Shown here one piece after another: positions 52,712-62,354 of a stretch of 64,000 bases of DNA. The stretch covers positions 1 to 64,000 of the forward strand of contig NZ_JAQGLJ010000008.1 of the NCBI RefSeq assembly GCF_028292945.1, in the 5' to 3' direction. The notes below the pieces were generated by a model that saw nothing but the letters and a program-made list of their open reading frames with translations, was not told the DNA's origin and ran no database searches. Source of the stretch: Sphingomonas bacterium (GTDB lineage: Bacteria > Pseudomonadota > Alphaproteobacteria > Sphingomonadales > Sphingomonadaceae). A program made the translations under genes and the position numbers. Position 1 is the stretch's first letter, and every line of letters begins with the position of its first letter.

Positions 52712-53377
52712 ATGCCCCCGGCGCTCCGTCATGTCGATGCGTGGATCTTCGATCTGGACAACACGCTGTATCCGGCGCGGTGCAACCTGTTCGAGGCGGT
52801 CGACAAACGGATGACGACGTACATCGCGCGACTGCTCGGGCTGGACGACGCGGCGGCGCGGGCGTTGCAGAAGGGCTGGTTCCACGCGCACGGCACCACG
52901 CTGGCGGGACTGATGATCGAGCATGGCGTCGATCCGCACCACTTTCTGGCCGACGTCCACGACATCGAGATGGACGTGCTGGAGCATGACGCGCCGCTGG
53001 CCGCCGCGATCGCGCGGCTGCCGGGGCGCAAGCTGGTCTTCACCAATGGCGACCTGCCCTACGCCGGTCGCATCCTCGAGCGGCTGGGACTCGGCGAGAG
53101 CTTCGAGGCGGTGCACGACATCCACGCGATGGAGCTGCGTCCCAAGCCCGCCGCGTCCGCATATCGCGGCCTGTGCGACGCGCACGGCATCGATCCGGCC
53201 CGCGCGCTGTTCGTCGACGACATGGCGCGCAACCTGCCGCCCGCAAAGGCGATCGGGATGACGACGGTGTGGGTCGACAACGGGTCCGAGCAGGCTCCCG
53301 GAGACGCGCGCGCCGGCATCGACTATACCGTCGCGGCACTCGGACCCTGGCTGCACGAAATTTTGGAGGACGTATGA
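52712..53377 (+). CDS. pyrimidine 5'-nucleotidase (HAD superfamily)
   Basis: [78 protein letters not shown]. Confidence 0.9.
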   Translation: MPPALRHVDAWIFDLDNTLYPARCNLFEAVDKRMTTYIARLLGLDDAAARALQKGWFHAHGTTLAGLMIEHGVDPHHFLADVHDIEMDVLEHDAPLAAAIARLPGRKLVFTNGDLPYAGRILERLGLGESFEAVHDIHAMELRPKPAASAYRGLCDAHGIDPARALFVDDMARNLPPAKAIGMTTVWVDNGSEQAPGDARAGIDYTVAALGPWLHEILEDV

Positions 53378-54189
53378 GCGACGATCTGGCGGCGACCATC
53401 GATGCGGGCTGGGAGGAGCGCGCGTCGCTCGGGCTGGATACGCGCGGGCCGGTGCGCGATGCGGTGGAGGCGGCGCTGGCGATGCTGGACGCGGGCACCG
53501 CGCGGGTGGCCGAGCCTGACCCCTCTGCTTCTGGGGGCGAGGGCTGGCGCGTCAACCAGTGGCTGAAGAAGGCGGTGCTGCTGAGCTTTCGGCTCAACGA
53601 CAACGCGGTCATGCCCGGCGGCTATTGGGACAAGGTGCCGCTGAAGTTCGCGGGCTGGGACGAGGCGCAGTTCCGCGCCGCCGGGTTCCGCGCAGTGCCC
53701 GGCGCGGTGGTCAGGCGCGGTGCATTCGTCGGCAAGGGCGCGGTGCTGATGCCTAGCTTCGTCAACATCGGCGCGTATGTGGGCGAGGGGACGATGGTCG
53801 ATACCTGGGCGACGGTCGGGTCGTGCGCGCAGATCGGCAAGGGCGTTCACATCAGCGGCGGCGCGGGGATCGGCGGCGTGCTGGAGCCGCTGCAGGCCGA
53901 TCCCGTCATCATCGGCGACGGCGCGTTCATCGGCGCGCGCAGCGAAGTGGCCGAAGGCGTGCGCGTCGGCGAGGGCGCGGTGCTGTCGATGGGCGTCTAT
54001 CTGGGCGCGTCGACCAAGATCATTGACCGTGCCACCGGCGAGGTCTTCCAGGGCGCGGTGCCGCCCTATGCGGTGGTGGTGCCGGGTTCGACCGGCGCGA
54101 ACCCGGGGCTGTACTGCGCGGTGATCGTCAAGCGAGTCGACGCGCGGACCCGGAGCAAGACGAGCATCAACGAGCTGTTGCGGGATTGA
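53374..54189 (+). CDS. dapD: 2,3,4,5-tetrahydropyridine-2,6-dicarboxylate N-succinyltransferase
   Basis: [11 protein letters not shown]; hexapeptide repeats; [34 protein letters not shown] overlap with the upstream gene. Confidence 0.95.
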   Translation: MSDDLAATIDAGWEERASLGLDTRGPVRDAVEAALAMLDAGTARVAEPDPSASGGEGWRVNQWLKKAVLLSFRLNDNAVMPGGYWDKVPLKFAGWDEAQFRAAGFRAVPGAVVRRGAFVGKGAVLMPSFVNIGAYVGEGTMVDTWATVGSCAQIGKGVHISGGAGIGGVLEPLQADPVIIGDGAFIGARSEVAEGVRVGEGAVLSMGVYLGASTKIIDRATGEVFQGAVPPYAVVVPGSTGANPGLYCAVIVKRVDARTRSKTSINELLRD

Positions 54190-54248
54190 CGGGCGTTTGC
54201 GTGGATCGTGCCGCGCGGCCTCGGCACGGCGGCGGTCGGACGGATGGA

Positions 54249-55205
54249 TCATCGCCGCCGGGCGCGACGGCAGGCAGGCACCGCCCAGTGCCCCGTCCGT
54301 GCGACGGTTCGCTGCCGCAGTCGCGACGCGACGGCGTGAGGAACCGGCGTTGAATGGCGGCGGTGGGGCGGCGGCGGTGACGCGGTGGTCGGCGTGGTCG
54401 GCGCCGATCGTCGGCGCGACCACCAGCAGCGGCTTTGGCGAGCGGACCATCGCATACGGATACCGCGTCGGACGGCCGCGGACGCACTGGCCAACGCCCC
54501 GTTGGGCAGGCCCAGGAACGTGATCGCGCTCGCGGCGACGCCGAGCGCCCGCATCGCGCGGCGGGTCTCTCGTTGTCGTTCACGCACCAGCCGCGCGCGG
54601 GGCCACCGAGGGCTGTTGCAATGGGACGCCGCGCCATCGGCCACGACCAGCACCCGCACTGTCGTGCCGCGCCCGCGCAGCAATCGAATGGGCGCCCAGG
54701 CGCCGATGCTCTCGTCGTCGGGACGCGGCGCGATCGTCAGAAGGCTACGCGGACTGCCCACGCGCAGTCTCACAGCAGGGGACGCAGGACGCCATCGGCG
54801 ATAGCGGCACCCCACCTGCATGCGCTGGGCGTCGGGGCAGGGCTGGCGCAGGTACATCGACACATCGGCGATCTTCGCGGCGAGCGGATGGCCGACGAAC
54901 AGCGCCTGTACCCCGACCGCCTCCGCGCCCAGCTCCAGCGCACGCCGGCGTGCCCGGCCGGCATTGGGTGGCGAGCCTACGACCTCGCCAATCCGCACCC
55001 GGTAGCGCGACCGGGCCCGGTAGGCGGCCGCGAGTGCCGCACTTTCGTCGGTGCATCCGTCGAGTAGCAGGCAAACGTGAGCCGTCGCGGTGGTCGCGTG
55101 GGCAAGCCCGTCCAGCGCCGCGAACAGCGACGGCAGGTTGCGCGCCTCGTCACGGACCGGGATGCAGATCGCAATGCTGGGCGAAGCGGCTTGCTTCATT
55201 GTCAT
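54249..55205 (-). pseudogene. remnant fusing a family-2 glycosyltransferase N-terminus to a PIG-L deacetylase, with later frameshift
   Basis: SIAICIPVRDEARNLPSLFAALDGL...CLLLDGCTDESAALA (GT2) then SPRSLLTIAPRPDDESIGAWAPIRLLRGRGTTVRVLVVADGAASH...RARLVRERQRETRRAMRALGVAASAITFLGLPNGAL (PIG-L); PIG-L C-terminal motif LLVVAPTIGADHADHR lies in a different frame. Confidence 0.72.
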
Positions 55206-55433
55206 GATGGTTGCCCACGATTACCTTGCCGTCCGACGCGGTGGGCGTGCGTTCAACCAGCCCGCTTCGCGCGATTGCGACACCGAAGTGCACGCGGCGC
55301 AATCTGTTGCCGGCACCTGTCGGGCGGGGACCGCAGGGGGCTGGCGATGGCGTGAACGCGGCGGATCGGGTATCGGGCGCCACCGCGTCGCCAGCCGTGA
55401 CGGTTCCTCCTTCGATTGTCCGTTGCCACCTCT

Positions 55434-56240
55434 ATGCCGACCGACCCACAGCCCGAACCCCGGCTCCAGTCCCGCGCCGCGCCGCCACGCCCCCGCATCC
55501 TGTTCGGCGACCATTCCACGCAAGGCCCGGCGATCGAACGGCTCGCCGATCACGCGCGCTTCGACATCACGGTGGCGGCGTTCGATGCGGTCAACTTCGC
55601 CGCCTACGATCTGGTCGTGCCGCTGCGCATCGACCAGATCGCGCTCGCTCGGGCGGCCAACACCGACAAGCGTCGCGCGGTGCTGCCCGAGGCGGAGCTG
55701 CTCGACATCTGCGACGACAAGCTGCTGTTCAACGAACACATGGTGGCGCTCGGCTTCGGCGACGCGATCCCGGCGGTGCTGCCCGAGCCGCCGAACCGCT
55801 ACCCCTATGTCCGCAAGGCGCGGCGCGGCGATTTCGGCAAGGGCGTCGTCATCGTCCGCGCGCCGGGCGAGGACGAGCCGTCGCCCGACAGCTTCGCCCA
55901 GGTCGCGGTGGAGGGTGCGGACGAATATGTCCTGCACCTGCTGCGCGTCGACGCGCGGGTGCGCTACTCGCTGTGTTACCGCTACGACATGGGCATTGAG
56001 CTGAGCGTGCGCGGCGCGGTGGACCATTATCGGTCCATGGCGCCGGCCGAGCCCGGCGACGTGCTGCCGGCGTGCGCGGCGATGCTGGACGCGCTGGGGT
56101 TCGAGGGCACGTGCTGCTTCAATTACAAGCTGGTGGACGGGCGGGCGATGATCCTGGAGCTGAACCCGCGCTTCGGCGGGTCGCTGGTGGGCGACGTCAA
56201 CGGCTATCTCGCCGCGCATTGCGCCGCGCTGGGGTCGTGA
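55434..56240 (+). CDS. ATP-grasp domain protein
   Basis: PYVRKARRGDFGKGVVIVRAP, EYVLHLLRVDARVRYSLCYRYDM, CCFNYKLVDGRAMILELNPRFGGSLVGDVNGYL. Confidence 0.8.
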   Translation: MPTDPQPEPRLQSRAAPPRPRILFGDHSTQGPAIERLADHARFDITVAAFDAVNFAAYDLVVPLRIDQIALARAANTDKRRAVLPEAELLDICDDKLLFNEHMVALGFGDAIPAVLPEPPNRYPYVRKARRGDFGKGVVIVRAPGEDEPSPDSFAQVAVEGADEYVLHLLRVDARVRYSLCYRYDMGIELSVRGAVDHYRSMAPAEPGDVLPACAAMLDALGFEGTCCFNYKLVDGRAMILELNPRFGGSLVGDVNGYLAAHCAALGS

Positions 56241-56299
56241 GCGCGCTTGCCCCGGCCCCCTCGCGCCCCTAACCGGACTCGCGACAAGAGGACGCCCTG

Positions 56300-57265
56300 A
56301 TGCCGAACGAAAACCCGCTGGACCGCCTGCTGGTGCTGGAGATGGTGCGCGTGACGGAGGCGGCCGCGATCGCCGCGTCGACGCTGACCGGGCGCGGCGA
56401 CGAGAAGGCGGCGGACGCGGCGGCGGTGGAGGCAATGCGCGAGGCGCTGAACAGCCTGGCGATGGACGGCACCGTGGTGATCGGCGAAGGCGAGCGCGAC
56501 GAGGCGCCGATGCTGTTCATCGGCGAAAAGGTCGGCAGCGCGCAGGGCACGGGGCCCAAGATCGACATCGCGCTCGATCCGCTGGAGGGCACCACGATCT
56601 GCGCCAAGGCGGGGCCGAACAGCCTCGCGGTGCTGGCCATCTCCGAAGCCGGCGGGCTGCTCAACGCGCCCGACGTGTACATGGACAAGCTGGCGGTCGG
56701 ACCGGGCTATCCCGACGGCGTGATCGACCTCGATCGCTCGCCGGCCGAGAACGTGCGCGCAGTGGCGGCGGCGAAGGGCGTGTCGCCGGCCGAGATCATC
56801 ACCTGTGTGCTCGACCGGCCGCGCCACGAGGCGCTGATCGCCGAACTGCGCGCGCTGGGCTGCGGCATCATGCTGATCCCCGATGGCGACGTCGCCGGCG
56901 TGATCGCGACCACCAACCCGGACACGACGGTGGACCTGTACATGGGTTCGGGCGGCGCGCCGGAGGGCGTGCTGGCGGCCGCCGCGCTGCGCTGTGTCGG
57001 CGGGCAGTTCAAGGGCCGGCTGCTGTTCCGCAACGACGACGAGCGCGCGCGCGCGGCGAAGTGGGGCGTGACCGACCTCGACCGGCAATACGACCTGACC
57101 GACCTGGCCAAGGGCGACTGCATCTTCGCCGCGACGGGGGTGACGGACGGCTCGCTGCTCGCGGGCGTCAAGCGCAAGGGCAAGATCATGACCACCGAGA
57201 GCGTGGTGATGCGCGCGTCGTCGGGTACGGTGCGCTGGGTGAAGGGCGAACACCGGATTGGCTGA
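56300..57265 (+). CDS. glpX: class II fructose-bisphosphatase
   Basis: DRLLVLEMVRVTEAAAIAASTLTGRGDEKAADAAAVEAMREALN; IDIALDPLEGTTICAK. Confidence 0.95.
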   Translation: MPNENPLDRLLVLEMVRVTEAAAIAASTLTGRGDEKAADAAAVEAMREALNSLAMDGTVVIGEGERDEAPMLFIGEKVGSAQGTGPKIDIALDPLEGTTICAKAGPNSLAVLAISEAGGLLNAPDVYMDKLAVGPGYPDGVIDLDRSPAENVRAVAAAKGVSPAEIITCVLDRPRHEALIAELRALGCGIMLIPDGDVAGVIATTNPDTTVDLYMGSGGAPEGVLAAAALRCVGGQFKGRLLFRNDDERARAAKWGVTDLDRQYDLTDLAKGDCIFAATGVTDGSLLAGVKRKGKIMTTESVVMRASSGTVRWVKGEHRIG

Positions 57266-57998
57266 ACGGCTCGCCGTGGCGGGCCTGCTCGCCGCGCAGC
57301 TCGCCGCCCTGTGCTGGTTCCTGAAGGGCGACCTGGCTTCGTGGCGCGTGTTCCAGGCGCTGCGCGAGACGGGGTCGCGGCAGCGGCGGTATTGGCGGTG
57401 GACGGTGAAGCCGTGGTTGGCCTTCGCGCTGCCGTCGCTGGCGGGGCTGCTGCTGATCGGGCGCGGCGAGGCGTTGACGACGATGCCGGCGGAATTCGGG
57501 TCGGTGGCGCGCCTGTTACCGCGACTGGAGGGCCAGGCGCTCGACACGATGCTGGCGAGCGCGGGTCTGGGCATGCTGATCGGCACGGTGCTGATCGTGG
57601 TGGCGAGCCGGCTGCGGCGGTCGCGCAAGCCGATCGGCACGCTGGGCGACATCGGCGCATTGCTGCCGCGCAACCGCGCGGAGCTGGTGCCGGCAGCCCT
57701 GCTGTGCGTCACCGCCGGCGTGACGGAGGAGCTGACCTTTCGGCTGTGGCTGCCGCTGCTGCTGGTGCTGTTGACGGGCAGCGCGGCCTTCGCGTTCGGC
57801 GCGGCGGCGCTCCTGTTCGGGCTGCTGCACCTGTATCAGGGCTGGCCCGGCGTGGTGGGCACCACGGCACTGGGGGCGGTGCTGAGTGCGGTGTACCTGA
57901 TGACGGGGCTGTTATGGCTGGCGGTCGTTCTGCACATCGCCATCGACCTGAACGGCCTGGTGCTGCGGCCGTTGCTGCTGGGGGCGTGGCGAAGCTGA
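57258..57998 (+). CDS. CPBP family intramembrane metalloprotease
   Basis: AGVTEELTFRLWLPLLLVLL; FGLLHLYQGWPGVVGTTALGAVLSAVYLMTGLLWLAVVLHIAIDL; TTG start overlapping glpX. Confidence 0.85.
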   Translation: MAERLAVAGLLAAQLAALCWFLKGDLASWRVFQALRETGSRQRRYWRWTVKPWLAFALPSLAGLLLIGRGEALTTMPAEFGSVARLLPRLEGQALDTMLASAGLGMLIGTVLIVVASRLRRSRKPIGTLGDIGALLPRNRAELVPAALLCVTAGVTEELTFRLWLPLLLVLLTGSAAFAFGAAALLFGLLHLYQGWPGVVGTTALGAVLSAVYLMTGLLWLAVVLHIAIDLNGLVLRPLLLGAWRS

Positions 57999-58103
57999 AG
58001 AACCGAGCCACGCCGCGGCAAAGCCGCGTCATCGGATGGATGCTTCGCCCCGCCGGCCGGGCTCGCCGCCGAGCCGCGGAATAGCCGCGCTATTCCGCTG
58101 CGG

Positions 58104-58865
58104 CTACGCCTTCAGCCGCCAGCCCGTCTTGAAGATCCACCAGATCACGCCCAGGCAAGCCAGCAGAAACGCGAAAGTCACCAGAAGGCTGACGCCGATC
58201 GCGACATCGCCCTCGCCGAAGAAGCTCCAGCGGAAGCCGCTGACGAGGTAGACGACCGGGTTGAACAGGCTGACCGTGCGCCACGGCTCGGGGAGCATGG
58301 CGATCGGGTAGAAGCTGCCGCCCAGGAACGTCAGCGGCGTGATGAGCAGCGCAGGCACGAAGTTGAGCTGCTCGAATCCCTTCGCCCAGACGCCGATGAT
58401 GAAGCCGAACAGGCTGAACGCGACGGCCGTCAGCAGCAGGAAGCTGAGCATCGCCAGCGGGTGCTCGATGCGCAGCGGCACGAACAGCGCCGCCGTGGCG
58501 AGGATGATGAGGCCCAGCACCACGGATTTGGTCGCCGCCGCGCCGACATAGCCGAGCACCAGCTCGAAGGCGGACACGGGCGCGGACAGGATCTCGTAGA
58601 TCGTGCCGGTGAACTTGGGAAAGTAGATGCCGATGGATGCATTGCCGATGCTCTGCGTCAGCAGCGAGAGCATGATGAGGCCGGGTACGATGAACGCGCC
58701 GTAGCTGACGCCGTCGACCGCCTGCATACGACTGCCGATCGCGCCGCCGAAGACGATGAAGTACAGTGACGTGGTGAGCACGGGCGTGACGAGCGACTGC
58801 CACAGCGTGCGCAGCGCGCGCGCCATCTCGAAGCGGTATATGGCCCAGACGGAATGCGGGTTCAT
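58104..58865 (-). CDS. ABC-2 type transporter permease
   Basis: Six hydrophobic segments; [46 protein letters not shown]. Confidence 0.9.
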   Translation of the reverse strand: MNPHSVWAIYRFEMARALRTLWQSLVTPVLTTSLYFIVFGGAIGSRMQAVDGVSYGAFIVPGLIMLSLLTQSIGNASIGIYFPKFTGTIYEILSAPVSAFELVLGYVGAAATKSVVLGLIILATAALFVPLRIEHPLAMLSFLLLTAVAFSLFGFIIGVWAKGFEQLNFVPALLITPLTFLGGSFYPIAMLPEPWRTVSLFNPVVYLVSGFRWSFFGEGDVAIGVSLLVTFAFLLACLGVIWWIFKTGWRLKA

Positions 58866-58890
58866 GCGCGCACCCCGTCACGCAGCGATT

Positions 58891-58987
58891 CGTCATGCTG
58901 AATTTGTTTCAGCATCCATTCGCGACCCTCGACGGCACGCCCGCCGCTGCCGTCTCGCATGGACCCTGAAACGAGTTCAGGGTGACG
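58891..58987. repeat. nested palindromic intergenic repeat, copy 2
   Basis: cgtcatgctgaatttgtttcagcatccat ... ggaccctgaaacgagttcagggtgacg; same family as 24155-24252. Confidence 0.8.
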
Positions 58988-58998
58988 AAGAGGGCCAG

Positions 58999-59994
58999 TC
59001 ACCGTTTCTCCCCCACCAGGTCGACGAAGATGTCCTCCAGGCTCGACTTGCGCGTTTCCAGGTCCTTGAACGCGATGCCCTGTTCGCGAAGATCGGTAAG
59101 GAGCGACGGGATGCCGGTGCGTTCGGCGGTGGCGTCGAACCGATAGCGCAGCGTGCGGCCCTCGTCCTCCAGCTCCAGATCGCGGTCGGCGAGCACGGGT
59201 GGAAGCGCGGCAAGCGGCTCGACCAGCGCCACCGCCAGCTCGCGCTTGCCCAGCTTGCGCATCAGCGCGACCTTGTCGTCGACCAGTAGCAGCCGGCCCT
59301 TGTCGATCACGCCGACGCGGTCGGCCATCTCCTCCGCCTCCTCGATGTAATGCGTGGTGAGGATGATGGTGGTCCCCTTGCTCCGCAGGCGGTGGACCAG
59401 CTTCCACATGTCGCGGCGCAGCGCCACGTCGACGCCGGCGGTGGGTTCGTCGAGGAACAGCAGCCGTGGCTCATGTGCGAGCGCCTTGGCGATCAGCACG
59501 CGGCGCTTCATCCCGCCCGACAGCTCCATGATCTTGGCATCACGCTTGTCCCACAGCGACAGGTCGCGCAGCACCTCCTCGACGTGATCGTCCTTGGCGG
59601 AGTGGCCGAACAGGCGGCGGCTGAACTTCACGGTGGCCTGCACCGTCTCGAACATGTCGACCGACAGCTCCTGCGGGACGAGGCCGATGGTGCGGCGGGC
59701 ATGCTTGTAGTCGCGCAGCGCGTCGTGGCCGGCGACGGTGATCGTGCCCGCGCTCGGACGGACGATGCCGCAGATGATCGAGATCAGCGTCGTCTTGCCA
59801 GCACCATTGGGGCCGAGCAACGCAAAGATCTCGCCGGTGTCGATGGACAGGTCGATCGGGTGCAGCGCGGTGACGCCGCCGGCATAGGTTTTGGTGACGC
59901 CGGCGACGGAGAGGATCGGGGAGGGCACGGGTGCGCCGTAGCGGGACGGGGAAGGGCTGTCGAATGCGGACGGAGCGTCGTTGTGCGGGTTCAT
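58999..59994 (-). CDS. ABC transporter ATP-binding protein
   Basis: [73 protein letters not shown]. Confidence 0.93.
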   Translation of the reverse strand: MNPHNDAPSAFDSPSPSRYGAPVPSPILSVAGVTKTYAGGVTALHPIDLSIDTGEIFALLGPNGAGKTTLISIICGIVRPSAGTITVAGHDALRDYKHARRTIGLVPQELSVDMFETVQATVKFSRRLFGHSAKDDHVEEVLRDLSLWDKRDAKIMELSGGMKRRVLIAKALAHEPRLLFLDEPTAGVDVALRRDMWKLVHRLRSKGTTIILTTHYIEEAEEMADRVGVIDKGRLLLVDDKVALMRKLGKRELAVALVEPLAALPPVLADRDLELEDEGRTLRYRFDATAERTGIPSLLTDLREQGIAFKDLETRKSSLEDIFVDLVGEKR

Positions 59995-60011
59995 GCGGAG
60001 CTAGCATCGGT

Positions 60012-60037
60012 TCCTCCCCAGCTTCCGCCGGGGAGGA
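60012..60037. repeat. palindrome TCCTCCCC...GGGGAGGA
   Basis: tcctccccagcttccgccggggagga between the ABC ATPase and DsbA-like genes. Confidence 0.6.
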
Positions 60038-60056
60038 GCTTTGGCCACGTCGTTCC

Positions 60057-60764
60057 TTATTTTGCCCGTGCCGCCTTTACCGCCGCTTCCAGCGCGTCGA
60101 GCGGTTGAGCACCGGAGAGGACGCGGTTGCCGACCACCCAGCTGGGGGTGCCGCTGAGGCTGAGCGTGCCCGCGACCTCCAGGTTGCGACGGATCTCCGC
60201 GTCGGCATCGGCCGGAACGCGCGCGGGGTCGATCCCGGCGGCGGCGGCGGCGCTCGCGATCGTTGCCGGGCTGACCGGGCCGGCGGCGAACAGCGCGGTG
60301 TTGAAACGGCGATACTGGTTCGGCCCGGCGGCGGCGGCGGCGAGGCTGACCCCGGCGGCGGCGCGGCTCGTCTCGGACAGGATGGGCAGCTCGCGGAATA
60401 CCACGCGCACCTGCGGGTCGCGGTCGATCAGCTGCTGGATGACCGGCAGGCTCGACCGGCAATAGCCGCAATTATAGTCGAAATACTCGACCACGGTGAC
60501 GTCGCCCTTCGGGTTGCCGGCCCAGGCGCCGCGATAGGGGCGCACGATCGCGTCGCGGATGGGGGCGACCTGTTTGCCGGTCTCGCGATCCTGCAGCTTC
60601 GCCATCGCCTCGGGGATCACTTCGGGATTGGCGAGCAGATAGGCGCGCACTTCGGTGCCGATATCGCCGCTTGGCTGCCCGCGATCGGCGGCCCACATCG
60701 CGCCCGCGCCGAGCAGCGCGCCGGCGGCCGCCACCAGCGGCAGGGTCGCCTTGCCTACCGACAT
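60057..60764 (-). CDS. DsbA family thiol:disulfide protein
   Basis: VVEYFDYNCGYCRSSLPVIQQLI; SGTPSWVVGNRVLSGAQPLDALEAAV. Confidence 0.92.
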   Translation of the reverse strand: MSVGKATLPLVAAAGALLGAGAMWAADRGQPSGDIGTEVRAYLLANPEVIPEAMAKLQDRETGKQVAPIRDAIVRPYRGAWAGNPKGDVTVVEYFDYNCGYCRSSLPVIQQLIDRDPQVRVVFRELPILSETSRAAAGVSLAAAAAGPNQYRRFNTALFAAGPVSPATIASAAAAAGIDPARVPADADAEIRRNLEVAGTLSLSGTPSWVVGNRVLSGAQPLDALEAAVKAARAK

Positions 60765-62119
60765 AGCTTCTTGTTCTGACTCTTGTTCTTGTCGTCGCAC
60801 AGCTCGTTGCGCGCGGTCATCGCGATGTCCTGCGCGCGCAGCCAGTCGGGCGTATTGGCGGGCAGATTGGCGAGCGCATAACGCGCGCTGCTCCGCGCGG
60901 TGCGGTGGTCGCCGGTGATATGCGCGCGTTCCGCAGTGGCGAGCGCCGCGCGCGCGGTGTCGCCGGTGCGCTCGTACACGGTGCCCAGTTGCAGCCAGCC
61001 GAACGGATTGTTGTCGTCGCGCGCGACCGCGATGCGCAGAACCCGGGTCGCTTCGGGATACAGACCCTTGTCCTCGGTCGCGATCAGCGCATGGCCATAA
61101 GTCGTCGCGATCAGCGGGTTGTATCGCGAGCCTTCGGTGGCGGACTTGAGGGGCGCAAGCGCCTGGAGCGGCTTGCCCGCCTCCAGCAGGACCTGGCCCT
61201 GCACCTCCAGGAAATAGGGATCGTCGGGCTTGGCGCGGATCAGCGCCGCCGCCTCGGCGTCGGCTTTGTCGGGGTAGCCGCTTTTGTGATAGGCATAGGC
61301 GCGCGCATAATGGGCGTAGATCGAGCGATCGGTCTCCGGAAACGCCTGCAGCGTGCGTGCGGCCGGTTGCGAATAGCCCTGCAGCTTGGCCTTGATGCGC
61401 CGGAACCGCTCCTCGTTGGCCGCGTCGGGACGGGTCGCGAACGCGGGCGACGCCTGAACGTCGGCGGTCAGCGTCGCGATGCGCTGACCCGACAAGGGAT
61501 GCGTCTGCATGTACGGGTCGATGTTGGCGCTGCCGTAACGGTATTCCGTCTGCTGCTGCAGCTTCTTGTAGAAGGATAGCAGCCCGCGGCCCGTGACGCC
61601 GGCGCTGGTGAGGTATTTCAGCCCGGCGGCATCCGTGGTCGCTTCCTGCACGCGCGAAAAGGCGAGATACTTGCCGAGCGCCGCCTGTTGTCCGGCGGCG
61701 AGAATACCCGCGCCGGCCTCGCCACCGCCCGCCGCCATCGCCGCGATGCCCAGCACCATCGACAGCAGCGAGATGCCCATCGCCTGCTGCCCGCCCGCGT
61801 TGAACACCGCATGACCGTTCGCGATATGGCCGAGTTCGTGCGCGAGCACGCCCTGCACCTCGTTCGCGTTGTCGGCGGCCTGGATCAGGCCCGAGAAGAT
61901 GTAGATCACCTGACCGCCGGCGACGAAGGCGTTGATCTGATCGTCCTGGATCAGCACGACCTTGATGTCGCGCTCGCCCAGACCGGCAGCCTTGGCGAGC
62001 GGGGCCATCATGGCGGCAAACCACGCCTCGGTTTCCGCATCGCGCAGCACGGACTGCGCCGCAGCGGGCTGTGCCCAGGCAAGTGCCACGGTGGCGAGGG
62101 CGGCGACGAGACGCTTCAT
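60755..62119 (-). CDS. M48 family metalloprotease with C-terminal TPRs (BepA-like)
   Basis: Signal peptide MKRLVAALATVALAWAQPAAAQ; NEVQGVLAHELGHIANGHAV (HExxH); TATDAAGLKYL. Confidence 0.92.
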   Translation of the reverse strand: MKRLVAALATVALAWAQPAAAQSVLRDAETEAWFAAMMAPLAKAAGLGERDIKVVLIQDDQINAFVAGGQVIYIFSGLIQAADNANEVQGVLAHELGHIANGHAVFNAGGQQAMGISLLSMVLGIAAMAAGGGEAGAGILAAGQQAALGKYLAFSRVQEATTDAAGLKYLTSAGVTGRGLLSFYKKLQQQTEYRYGSANIDPYMQTHPLSGQRIATLTADVQASPAFATRPDAANEERFRRIKAKLQGYSQPAARTLQAFPETDRSIYAHYARAYAYHKSGYPDKADAEAAALIRAKPDDPYFLEVQGQVLLEAGKPLQALAPLKSATEGSRYNPLIATTYGHALIATEDKGLYPEATRVLRIAVARDDNNPFGWLQLGTVYERTGDTARAALATAERAHITGDHRTARSSARYALANLPANTPDWLRAQDIAMTARNELCDDKNKSQNKKLCR

Positions 62120-62234
62120 GAGGGGGACCGTTCGCACATTTCGGGGGCAGGGGACAGGTGTGCGGCCGGGGGTGAATGGGGGGTGAAGGAGAGCGAGACG
62201 CCCGGTGGGCCCCCGAGGCGCAATGCGAATATCC

Positions 62235-62310
62235 CCTCCCCGGCGCAAGCCGGGGCCCAGTCCGCGGCGCGGCCGACTCGACCCCGGCTTCCGCCGGGAG
62301 GGAAGGGGTG
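62235..62310. repeat. intergenic palindromic repeat (ccccggcgcaagccggggcccag ... gaccccggcttccgccggg)
   Basis: Same family as the 22985-23090 element. Confidence 0.55.
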
Positions 62311-62354
62311 ACGCAAGCTACCGCCTGATCACCCCTGTGGACGGTGGCGTTTAC

